Of a stretch of DNA of 64,000 nucleotides, positions 1 to 8,700 are shown piece by piece. The DNA is taken from assembly GCA_016872775.1 (NCBI GenBank), contig VGZA01000018.1, positions 39,700 through 103,699 of the forward strand, read 5' to 3'. Below the pieces are notes generated by a model, which was not told where the DNA came from, did no database searches, and saw only the letters and a list, made by a program, of their open reading frames with translations. Source of the DNA: Planctomycetota bacterium (GTDB lineage Bacteria > Planctomycetota > Planctomycetia > Pirellulales > Pirellulaceae). The position numbers and the translations under genes were made by a program. Positions within the stretch are counted from its first letter, which is position 1, and every line of letters begins with the position of its first letter.

Positions 1-316
1 GGGTGTCGGGTTCCTGCAACTGCAGGAAATAGGCATGCGAACCGGTTCAGTAGGGGCAGCGGTTGAGACCCGAAACAAACGTTGCCAGCATTTCCTTGAT
101 ACGTCGCGTCAAATGGCCATCACGAAAATGAACGCGATCGCTGAAGTCGATGACGCAACGCAGGAAATCGGGCCGCTGGCCAAAACATTTGAGTATGTCG
201 GGGATCAGCCGGCGGCCCGGGTTGCGTTGACGCCATTCGTCATAGACCGCCGCCAGTTCGCCTTCGGCCTCCGATTCCGAATACCATTGCAGGAACGGCC
301 TGGACGGATCCGGCAT
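1..316 (-). CDS. AhpD-like peroxidase-related selenoprotein, CxxU motif, partial
   Basis: The first 89 residues look like the N-terminal part of the carboxymuconolactone decarboxylase/AhpD superfamily (peroxidase-related enzymes), which use a CxxC pair to reduce peroxides or disulfides. The frame reaches LNRCPY and then meets TGA exactly where the second Cys of the CxxC motif belongs. Beyond the TGA the same frame continues as TGSHAYFLQLQEPDT up to the window edge, matching the family pattern of Gly/Ser-His shortly after CxxC. A hairpin suited to be a SECIS element follows the TGA. I infer that TGA encodes selenocysteine and the motif is CPYU. The ATG at 316 lies 1 nt after the stop of the CRTAC1 gene, so this is the last visible gene of that operon. 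Sec-containing AhpD-like proteins have been reported in selenoproteome surveys of marine metagenomes. The alternatives are a nonsense mutation or a sequencing error. The C-terminal half lies outside the window. Confidence 0.8.
11..28 (-). promoter_or_regulatory. Candidate bacterial SECIS element
   Basis: On the minus strand TTCCTGC-AGTT-GCAGGAA forms a perfect 7-bp stem with a 4-nt loop. The loop has G at its second position, and 25 nt separate it from the in-frame TGA. Bacterial SECIS elements are hairpins immediately downstream of the UGA, with a G among the first two apical-loop bases and roughly 16-37 nt between UGA and loop, so this one fits. GGTT just after the TGA could also pair with AACC after the hairpin to extend the structure. 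SelB recognition itself is inferred. Confidence 0.72.
47..49 (-). other. In-frame TGA read as selenocysteine codon
   Basis: The minus-strand codons around this site are AAC CGC TGC CCC TAC TGA ACC GGT. This puts TGA three residues after the conserved Cys of an AhpD-type motif. The reading frame stays open from here to the window edge. Confidence 0.78.
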
Positions 317-317
317 G

Positions 318-2228
318 TCAATTCGCCTCGCGCGGTTGCTCGATCACGTGCAGCTTGTCCACTTCCAGACCACCCAATTCCTGCTGCTGTCCTCCAGGCC
401 AGCGGACAATGACTTTGTCGACCGACATCGATTCGCCAAGTCCGAACGTCAAAGGCAGTTCGGAGTGGGAGAGATAGCTGCGGCAGGGATTGACATACCG
501 AGGCAATATCTGGTCGCCGACGTGGACATCGACGGACGCTCCGATCGCGTCGCGGTTACTGGTAGTGCCGATCAGCTTGATCCGCAGCCAATGACGATTC
601 AGTGCGGTTTCGTTGCGCAGCAAGCGAGGTACGGATCCACTTCCCGCAATCAACAGGTCGAGGTCACCGTCGTTGTCGATATCGGCAAACGCCGAACCGC
701 GTCCGACCATGGGCGCGGCAAGGTCGGCGCCGCAATTGGATGGGGGAACGTTTAGAAACTCCGGCTTGCTGCGTGGTCCACAATTCCAGTACAAGCGCGG
801 CGGCTGTTCGTAGTGCTGCGTCTCCTGCACAGTATTGATGTTGTCGTTCAGGTGCCCGTTGGCCGCCAGCAGGTCGAGTCGACCGTCGAGGTCCACATCG
901 ACGAAGAGAACGCCGAACGTCAGGTACAATCGGGTCGCGGGCCCCAGGCCGGTGGCGGTGGCGGCATCGAAGAAATGCAGGGGTGACTTCGGCGACATGT
1001 AGAACGCCGTCATTTCGTTAGCGAAATTGCCGATCGCAATCGTCCAACAGCCGTCGTTACGTGGGCGGGCCACGTCGATTCCCATCGCTCCCCGCGCATC
1101 GCCGCGACCGTCATAGGCGATGCCGGCGTCGCTGGCGATCTCCCGGAACTTGCCATTGCCCAGGTTGTGAAACAGAAAATTCTGGACCGTGTCGTTGGCG
1201 ACGACCAGGTCGATAAATCCGTCGTTGTCCAGATCGGCCGGTACGACACCCATCGTCTTGGCCACGGGGACGCCGGTATCGGGATGTCGGACCTGCAAAC
1301 CGCTCTGCTCGCTAACGTCAGTGAATCGGGGACCGTCGTTGCGATACAGGTAAGGAAAAGTACCTCGGAACATCAGCGGCGGACCGTACGATCGGGTCTT
1401 GCCGTCCAGCGTCGTATGGATCGAGAGATCGATTTCACGGGACCATTGAATGTAGTTGCCCACGAATAGATCCAGATCGCCGTCGTTATCGAAATCAAAC
1501 CAGCAGCAACTTGTTCCCCACTGGTCGTCCGCACCGGCGACTCCCATTTCCTCGGTCACGTCGCGAAAACGGCCGCGTTCATTATGGAACAGATAGTCTT
1601 TTCCGACGGCCGACACGAACAAATCGACGAAACCGTCGTTGTCGTAGTCTCCCACCGCCATGCCCATCCCATACATCGTGAGATTAAGTCCGGCCTGCGC
1701 CGTGACCTCGCTGAAATTGCCTAGTCCATCGTTCGCGAACAATGCCAGGGTCGGCTGTGGATCGACCGGCACGTTGGTCCAGGGCCAATCGCATCCGTTA
1801 ATCAACAGGATATCCGTATCACCATCATTGTCGTAATCCAGAAACGCGCAGCCGCCTCCCATCGTTTCCGGCATCAGCTTTTCACCACGCGCGCCGGTAA
1901 AGTGAGTGAACCGCAGCCCGCTTTCCTCGGTGATATCGGTGAATTTCATTCTAGGGATCTCAATCCGGCTGGTGTCGCGACTGACCGGCGCCTTGAGCTC
2001 CGATTGCTGGGTGATCACCGGGGGGGCGGGTCGCTTGAAATACCAGATCGCGACCGCGACGACCGCGACCAACGTCAGGATCGCGCCCAGGGAACTCCAG
2101 AACGCGATGCCGATCACCGCATCGTCCTGGCGTTCCTCTTCGGCGTCTCGATTCTGCTCCGAATCAGGTTCGAATTCCTGAGCCGCCGCGGAATGGCGGG
2201 TACGTTGCGTTTCCGTTTTGCGGCTCAA
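318..2228 (-). CDS. CRTAC1 family protein with FG-GAP repeats and ASPIC/UnbV domain
   Basis: A 636-residue membrane-anchored protein of unknown exact function. Residues 1-37 are hydrophilic and one transmembrane helix spans about 39-64. The rest is exported and carries at least six FG-GAP/VCBS calcium-binding signatures (for example DYDNDGDTDILL, DFDNDGDLDLFV, DIDNDGDLDLLI) consistent with a beta-propeller. It ends in an ASPIC/UnbV domain (about 545-630, IGASVDVHVGDQ to the WPGGQQQEL motif). The start is TTG, supported by GGAGG 6 nt upstream. It overlaps the stop of the multihaem cytochrome gene by 4 nt (TTGA), implying translational coupling, and the selenoprotein gene follows after 1 nt. 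Family members are often found with multihaem cytochromes in planctomycetes; the role is inferred to be extracytoplasmic binding or redox support. Confidence 0.88.
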   Translation of the reverse strand: MSRKTETQRTRHSAAAQEFEPDSEQNRDAEEERQDDAVIGIAFWSSLGAILTLVAVVAVAIWYFKRPAPPVITQQSELKAPVSRDTSRIEIPRMKFTDITEESGLRFTHFTGARGEKLMPETMGGGCAFLDYDNDGDTDILLINGCDWPWTNVPVDPQPTLALFANDGLGNFSEVTAQAGLNLTMYGMGMAVGDYDNDGFVDLFVSAVGKDYLFHNERGRFRDVTEEMGVAGADDQWGTSCCWFDFDNDGDLDLFVGNYIQWSREIDLSIHTTLDGKTRSYGPPLMFRGTFPYLYRNDGPRFTDVSEQSGLQVRHPDTGVPVAKTMGVVPADLDNDGFIDLVVANDTVQNFLFHNLGNGKFREIASDAGIAYDGRGDARGAMGIDVARPRNDGCWTIAIGNFANEMTAFYMSPKSPLHFFDAATATGLGPATRLYLTFGVLFVDVDLDGRLDLLAANGHLNDNINTVQETQHYEQPPRLYWNCGPRSKPEFLNVPPSNCGADLAAPMVGRGSAFADIDNDGDLDLLIAGSGSVPRLLRNETALNRHWLRIKLIGTTSNRDAIGASVDVHVGDQILPRYVNPCRSYLSHSELPLTFGLGESMSVDKVIVRWPGGQQQELGGLEVDKLHVIEQPREAN

Positions 2229-5110
2229 TCTCCACCTCCGACAGGTGCTGGTTTACGGTCATCTTCCGGATTCTGCGGCAGTCCCGGCGCTCCCGGACGG
2301 TGCAGCGGATAAATCACTAACGGCTCCGCGGCCACGTTCGCGGCCGGGTACTTCTGTCGCGCCAAGGCGATCGCGCGATCCCGCGCATTATCGTCCGGTT
2401 TGTACCGTTCGTGTAACTCACGGTGCCGGGCGCTCTGCTGCGAATCGTCCAATTCACGATAGAGCAGGTGTAGATTGTAATGTGCCGTGACATTTTCCGA
2501 ATCGATTTTCAGCGTGCGCTGAAACTGTTCCGCCGCCTGCCGCAACAAGACTTCCCGCTGTCCACGTTCGTCGTCCCCTGAAAACTGTTTGGCCCGCTCG
2601 AACAGAGTGATTCCGAGTTCATTGATCACTTCGTAGTCCAGGCTGAAGTCGAATTTGCGTTTGCCCATTTCGGCGGTGTGATCTTCGAGCACAGCGCGGA
2701 AATTCGCTTCGGCCGCTTCCAAGTCTCCGGTCTGACGATTCAGCAGTCCGCTGAGCCAGGAGATGGTCCAGGGCGGCGCGGCCGGGTCCCGAAACGAAGC
2801 GGCGCGGCGGATGGCGTCTGCGGCCTTGTCGACCTCACCCTCAATGTTCAAAATCCGCGCGAGATTCAAGGGACCGTCGTACCGTCCCAATTGCTCGACC
2901 CGTTCAAACGCCGCGGCCGCCTGGCGGATTTCACCCTTCGGTCCACCCTGGCCCTCGAGGAACAACCCGATTCCGTAGTCATTCCAGCGTTGCCACTCGG
3001 GTATTTCCGGCGTCGGGTTATCGACCGAATGATTCAACCCTTCGATCGGGAACAGAACGCGGTCCGCAGCCAGGGTAGTGATCGGCAGGCGATTGACATA
3101 CTCCCGGTCGGGTTCCGCGTCGCGAATCGGCTGCTTGCGCTCGGCTGCCGACTTGTTCACGAACTGCATGTACTCCTGGTCGAACTTCCGGTACTGAAGT
3201 TTGACCTCCACCGTGAGCGGTTCGGAGAGATCCTCGGGAACGCGCAGATCGAGATGGGCGACCTGGGCCGCTCCCGGTGGTATCTGATGGTTATACAGCG
3301 GCACGAAAATATCTTGCGGGTTGCGGCGGTTGATGCGGTTACCGTCGCGGTCGAGCATGAACACATTGACAAAGTGCGTCCAGGGATCGACCGCTCCTCG
3401 CTCGTCCATTCCACCCAATCGGCCAATGACCCGCTCGCCCGCCTTGACGGTGACGTCCAGCCAGAGTTCGTTGGAATCGACGGTGCCTTGCGTCAGGGGA
3501 TGGCCGACTTTCAACGTCCGGATGACCGCCTCGATCAGATAGCGTGCCCCGGGTCGCAGCGCCGGAACGTGGGGCCGCAACGGCGCGGTCAATGTGCCGT
3601 CGATCGTACCGCCTTCTTTGACCCCCAGGATATCGAGCCGCACAACGTTCTTGAGAAATTCCTGATGGCGTCGGACCGTGGCCTCGTCATTCAACAGGTA
3701 AGGGATTCCGGTGTTGGCGGCGGGGAATAGATGGTCGTGGACGGTCAGTTTTCCGGTACCATCAAAGTCTTTGGCGCCGAAATCGTTCGATTCAGCCAGG
3801 GGCATATGGCACTGCGAGCAATTCGTCTTCGCCTGTTCCGGGTAATAAAAGCTGCGTGCGCCGTGCCCTGAGACACCGCTCAACAAATACGAGTCGTAGT
3901 GATTCTGGCCGCGGAGGAACTCCTTGTAATGATTCAATTCCTTCGGCAGGGAAACCTTGTGGCAAGTGGAGCAGAACTCGGCCGATTTGTGAAAATCCTT
4001 CAGAAATGTCCTTTTGTGGAAAGCCGGTTTGGCCTTGATCATCTGGTTGTTAATGTACTGCAGCAGCGGGTTGGTGCTGGTCGCGAAAGGATAATGTTCA
4101 GGGTGTTCGAGCGTGTAGTCGCCATTGCCGACCGTCGAATTCACGGAGGTCATCGCGTGACAGACCGTGCAGGTGATGCCGGCCTTTGCGGTGACGTCGT
4201 TTTCAACGTCGTACTCCGGGTTGTCAAACCCGCCGGTCAGGAATGGCACCGGGTCGTGGCAACCCGCGCACCACCGCGATGCCTTCACGTTCCCGTCACG
4301 TTTCAGGGCGACCTGCCGCGTTTCCAGAACGCTGGCGAGATACGCCGGATTGTTGAACGAGCTGAACCGGTGGGCGCTGTGGAACCAGCCACTATAGACA
4401 TCTTCGTGGCACTTCTTGCAGTAGTCATCCATCATCAGTACGTCGGCAGGGACGAAATTCCCGTTGGACGTGCGCGCCAGCGACGGTTCGAAGTACTTCA
4501 TGCCCTCGGCGGAGCGGCGGGCGTTGCTGAGCCGCGGGTCATGCATCTTCATCGCGATCATGCCGGCGACGACCAGCCCGACGATGGCCGCGAACGACAC
4601 CCCCAATCGCCACCGAATGCGCTGACCGGCAAGCCGGTGCAGCCAGTACAGCCAGACCGCCAAAAACGGGCTGATTACATGCGCCCAATAGACCAGGCTG
4701 CGCATCCAGTCGACCTGCAGTTGGAAACCTCCGAATTGGACCAACCCCAGGCCGGACAGCAGCACCACGATCGAAATCACGAAAAGCGCATAGCCGATCC
4801 GAATCGCTCGCTTGTTCTTGCGTTGGCGCGACGTGATCAGGTGAATCGTGCCGAACAGGACAAACGGCGTTATCAGCAACAGGCCGAGTCCCAGATGAAA
4901 CAGAAACATAACTTGATAAAACTGGTCCTGGAGCGATTGGCGGGACAGCCATTCCGCGGCGGTGATGCCGCCCAGGTACGCGGAGTTGGCGACCAGCATC
5001 GCGACTAGCGCGAAGACGAGGTAAAGAAGAATCCGCAGGCGGGGTCCGACAGCCGGTGTATACGTTCGGGCTCGTCCGATCCGCGCGGTCGACGGGGACG
5101 TAGAGTTCAT
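2225..5110 (-). CDS. Membrane-anchored pentahaem cytochrome c with C-terminal TPRs
   Basis: A 961-residue protein with three parts. The N-terminal part (about 25-190) has five hydrophobic helices containing paired histidines (H72/H90 and H144/H158) that could ligate haem b, although no b-type cytochrome family could be assigned with certainty. The middle part has five CxxCH haem c motifs at about residues 231 (CKKCH), 281 (CAGCH), 314 (CTVCH), 380 (CSTCH) and 431 (CSQCH), followed by a beta-rich region. The C-terminal third (about 690-930) looks like TPR repeats. This layout suggests electron transfer between the quinone pool and an extracytoplasmic partner, docked through the TPRs. It lies in one minus-strand operon, overlaps the downstream CRTAC1 gene by 4 nt, and starts 159 nt after the small secreted gene. 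The substrate is unknown. Confidence 0.88.
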   Translation of the reverse strand: MNSTSPSTARIGRARTYTPAVGPRLRILLYLVFALVAMLVANSAYLGGITAAEWLSRQSLQDQFYQVMFLFHLGLGLLLITPFVLFGTIHLITSRQRKNKRAIRIGYALFVISIVVLLSGLGLVQFGGFQLQVDWMRSLVYWAHVISPFLAVWLYWLHRLAGQRIRWRLGVSFAAIVGLVVAGMIAMKMHDPRLSNARRSAEGMKYFEPSLARTSNGNFVPADVLMMDDYCKKCHEDVYSGWFHSAHRFSSFNNPAYLASVLETRQVALKRDGNVKASRWCAGCHDPVPFLTGGFDNPEYDVENDVTAKAGITCTVCHAMTSVNSTVGNGDYTLEHPEHYPFATSTNPLLQYINNQMIKAKPAFHKRTFLKDFHKSAEFCSTCHKVSLPKELNHYKEFLRGQNHYDSYLLSGVSGHGARSFYYPEQAKTNCSQCHMPLAESNDFGAKDFDGTGKLTVHDHLFPAANTGIPYLLNDEATVRRHQEFLKNVVRLDILGVKEGGTIDGTLTAPLRPHVPALRPGARYLIEAVIRTLKVGHPLTQGTVDSNELWLDVTVKAGERVIGRLGGMDERGAVDPWTHFVNVFMLDRDGNRINRRNPQDIFVPLYNHQIPPGAAQVAHLDLRVPEDLSEPLTVEVKLQYRKFDQEYMQFVNKSAAERKQPIRDAEPDREYVNRLPITTLAADRVLFPIEGLNHSVDNPTPEIPEWQRWNDYGIGLFLEGQGGPKGEIRQAAAAFERVEQLGRYDGPLNLARILNIEGEVDKAADAIRRAASFRDPAAPPWTISWLSGLLNRQTGDLEAAEANFRAVLEDHTAEMGKRKFDFSLDYEVINELGITLFERAKQFSGDDERGQREVLLRQAAEQFQRTLKIDSENVTAHYNLHLLYRELDDSQQSARHRELHERYKPDDNARDRAIALARQKYPAANVAAEPLVIYPLHRPGAPGLPQNPEDDRKPAPVGGGD

Positions 5111-5269
5111 GACGCGATTTCCTGGTGAGCGGGCGGTTCGTTGAGAATGGAACGCGACCCGGGCCGCTCATGAATGGAGCCGAACGTTGAAAAGTCCGCT
5201 CGTTCGTGGCGCGTCCCGGAGTGTAGCGGAGCGGTCCGGCGGACAGACGTTGGTTCGCCGGAGCGATCG

Positions 5270-5737
5270 CTACTTTGGCGGCCGTTCCAGGCGTCGCAGA
5301 TGGGCACTCGTTTCGGAAAAGTCGGGAATCGCCCAGCGGGCCGAGGCCCGATCCCGTTGTGAAACGACGTCCAATGCAAGTAAGGCGAACTGATCGGTGA
5401 TTTTTTCAGCGCCCCACGGCGTCGTTCCGTCAGGCGCGGAGGGCTTCGACTGGCATTGCGGGCCATTGCAAGGCAGGCGCGGCACACTCGACTTATATGC
5501 GTCGATGCCGAGTAGTCCCGCTCGGGTCCGCAGCAGCAACGAACCGCCCGGTTCGGCGGCCTCGGAATTCTCCCCGTTTGGCGGGATGTACGTGTGAAAA
5601 TCGCCACAACCGGCGTTCGCTTTCGGTGAGAAGCACGCCAGCAAGAATCCCAAGAACACCGCGGTCGCTATCGACGACATCGCTGCGCGAACCGGTCCAG
5701 TTCGCCGCAGAGATCGTTCTGAAAGCATGGACCACAT
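5270..5737 (-). CDS. Small secreted protein, unknown function
   Basis: A 155-residue protein with a convincing signal peptide (about residues 20-42, IATAVFLGFLLACFSPKANA), after which the mature chain begins GCGDFHTY. A Cys-bearing motif LPCNGPQC near the middle could bind metal or form a disulfide. I do not recognise a named family. The gene sits in the same orientation between the large TPR/FG-GAP gene (58 nt upstream) and the cytochrome gene (159 nt downstream), so it is probably part of the redox operon. No good ribosome binding site precedes the ATG at 5737; Met4 and Met20 are possible alternative starts. Confidence 0.7.
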   Translation of the reverse strand: MWSMLSERSLRRTGPVRAAMSSIATAVFLGFLLACFSPKANAGCGDFHTYIPPNGENSEAAEPGGSLLLRTRAGLLGIDAYKSSVPRLPCNGPQCQSKPSAPDGTTPWGAEKITDQFALLALDVVSQRDRASARWAIPDFSETSAHLRRLERPPK

Positions 5738-5795
5738 AACTTAAAGGCTAACAGGGTTTTGCGTGAATCAGTTTTTCTATAATAACCGTCCGCGG

Positions 5796-8700
5796 CTAGG
5801 GGTCAACAGAATCCTGAAAACCCCGCGCATTGTCGCCCGCCGCGCCGTCGAATCGACGCCAGAATTGGGCTGGCGACTGTTGTCGAGTCTGAAAACGCTT
5901 GAGGTAATCGAGATATTCGGGGCTCTTCAAAAAATCGCTGTCTCCATCGGGATAATCGCGCATCGCGGCAAACGGCATCGGTTCTACGGTCTGTCCGGTA
6001 ACAGTGTTCAATAGGCAGTCTTTCTCCCAGCCGGTGTTGTGCAGCAGAAAATCGCGGGTCCAGCCCGGCGGCGGGTCCGGCAGGGCTTCAAACTCCAGCG
6101 CGATTTCGTCTCCCGCTCCAAAAACGGCCAGTCGATCGTCGGTGCGCTCGAGCAGTTCGCGGACGTCGCCGTAGCGTGTAAATCGGCCTCGCATCGGCGG
6201 CCAAAGCGGTCCGGGATGGACTCGATGGTAATTGAACGCTTCTGGACTGTCGGGCGACTGCTCCAAAGGTTCGCAGAATCCGCGAAACCGCAGATCGGCC
6301 CGCAACATGCGCGCCGTTGCGACTCGCGTCTCTACCGGCTCATCGTCCACCGTAAAGAAAATTTCATCCCATCGCAAAGCTGCCGAAGTGCGAATTCGAA
6401 CCCGGTAGTCGTCGGCACGGAATGCCGTGGAAAGATCGACAGCGATCGTTTTCGTCTTGCCGCTGGGGAACCCCATGAACGGTATCGACTCCACCCAATC
6501 ACCCTGCTCGTCAGGAACCCAGACCGACGGCGGCACGGGTGCTCGCAGCGTGGGATCTTGAGCGATCTGAACATTCAAGTTGCAGTCCGTGGGGTAGATC
6601 CAGCCGGTAAGAAATAATGTGATTCGCGAAGGCGACGACAACGGTCCGAAATCCAATTCAATGTAGTGCTCCTCCGCCAGTCCTTGGCGGAACGTGCGAT
6701 CGAATGGACGACAATAGACCCCGTCCTTTGCCCGAATCAGCGGCAGGATATCGCGCCCCTTGGAATCGGTTGCGTTGACGGGTGTGCGACGCTGAACCAC
6801 GGTGTGGATTCGATACTCGGAAATCGACGGCGGTCCGACCTTTTCATTGGAGTAGATTTCCGTCCCTTCGGGGTGATCGACCGCGATCAACTCGACCTGG
6901 TCGAAATAACTGGCCTCCCAGAGTTCTTCCGTGATCCGCAGTCGATACTGCCCGTCTTGAGGCCGCAATTGCCGACCTTCGATTTTCAGGTACTCCCAGG
7001 GGCGATCCGGGATCATTGCGCCGCCGCCCGCCTGAAGACCAAGCGGCGCGTTCCAAAGCAGGTCGGTGCAGAAGACAAACCGGTCTCCATCCCAGGTGTA
7101 CAGGAAAGGACAGGAGGTCAGCAGCTTCTGCTGCTCTTGCACCAGTTGATTTGCGTTCGGATGCACAACCGACTGCGGGACGCCGTTCGGGAAGATCACA
7201 CGCGCGATGGCCGACGGGCTGGCCGTACCAAGTCCGAAATGGGTCAACGGCCGAGTTACAACCTGGGCCAGGTAGCGATTTGGTTCCCGAATTTCGATCG
7301 TGGAACCGATTGCCAGGTGGTTAACGCGCCCGACTTTTTCTTCGTCGCGCCCCTGCAACCGAATCGCAATCCAGGCGCGCTGGTTGCTCCCGCGGTTTTC
7401 CAACAGCGAGACACCCTTGCCGGTCACGACCACCAGATCAAGGTCGCCGTCGTCGTCGAGGTCGCCGAAATCGACATTTTCTATTTCCGATTCTATTTCC
7501 GAATCCAGATCGATACGCAATGGGGCGCCGAATCCGGTGGCGGTCTCCGCGCCGCGGAATACCAGCACCTGCTTTCCCTGCCAGCCGACGATATCCAGCG
7601 TGCCGTCGTTGTCGATATCAAGGATCGACTCGCCACGCAACGCCGTGGGCTCGCGGTCCAAACTCTTGAACGGCGAGATCACGGGGGCCCGAGTCACCGT
7701 GCGCAGCAGTTGAAAACCGTTTGAGTTGCTGGCGATCAGGTCCCAGGAGACGTTGCCATCGCTTTCCAACAACGCGATGCGTTCGGCCTCTTTCCAGCCC
7801 TCCCAATCGGTCGCACGCCAGCGGAAATGGCCGTGCCGCAAGTTTTCCAATACACCTCGGCAGGCCGGCGTGCTCCCCGCTACGAGAATGTCGACATCCA
7901 CATCCCGATCCCAGTCGACCGCCACGAGCGATCCGACCCGCCCCTCGTAATTCGGCAATTCGGACCAATGCGAAATATCCTCGAATCGGAGTTCGCCGCG
8001 ATTGGACCAAAGCCTCAGTCCGCGTTGGGTAGCCAAGACCACGTCCAGGTCGCCATCATGATCGAGATCGGCCAAGACTGCCTGGTGTGTGCTGCCGATT
8101 TCGGCAACCTCAGCAGCGGGCGTTACGAGCTCCAATTTGCGCGTCTGCGAGTCCGGGTCGAACTGGTTGCGCAAGACGCGAAATCCTGTGGATCCATAGA
8201 TAAGGAGATCCGGATCCGCGATTTGCAATTGGGCTGCCGCATCTGAATCGGGTTTTGGCGGGCCGCCAGCCGCATCGACCTTGCTCAACATCGCTCGATC
8301 GTCGCGGTCAAGATCCGCCAGCAGCATTCCGGCAGCTTCGAAGTCCAGATCGGCAGTACAAAGCTCCACCCAATGGCCGTCAGTCCCACGCGTCCAGACC
8401 AGCACGCGATGCCGCTGCAGCAGGACCAGATCCAACCGCATGTCCTGATTCATGTCAATCGACTGCACCGCCACCAGCGGATCTCCATCCACGGAAATTT
8501 GGCTCATCTCGGGTATGAATTGCAGATCGGGTGCGTTCGCGGTTTCGGCCTTTCGCGGCTCCGCCGCTCGCTGGACAGAAACCAGATGGGGAACAACGAA
8601 CTCGAGCGGATTCGGTGCAATTCGTCGGGAGTCCGCCCGGCAGATCTCGGTGGGACGAATGTTGTTTGCAAGACGCGTTGCGGTGATTTGGAACTCTTCC

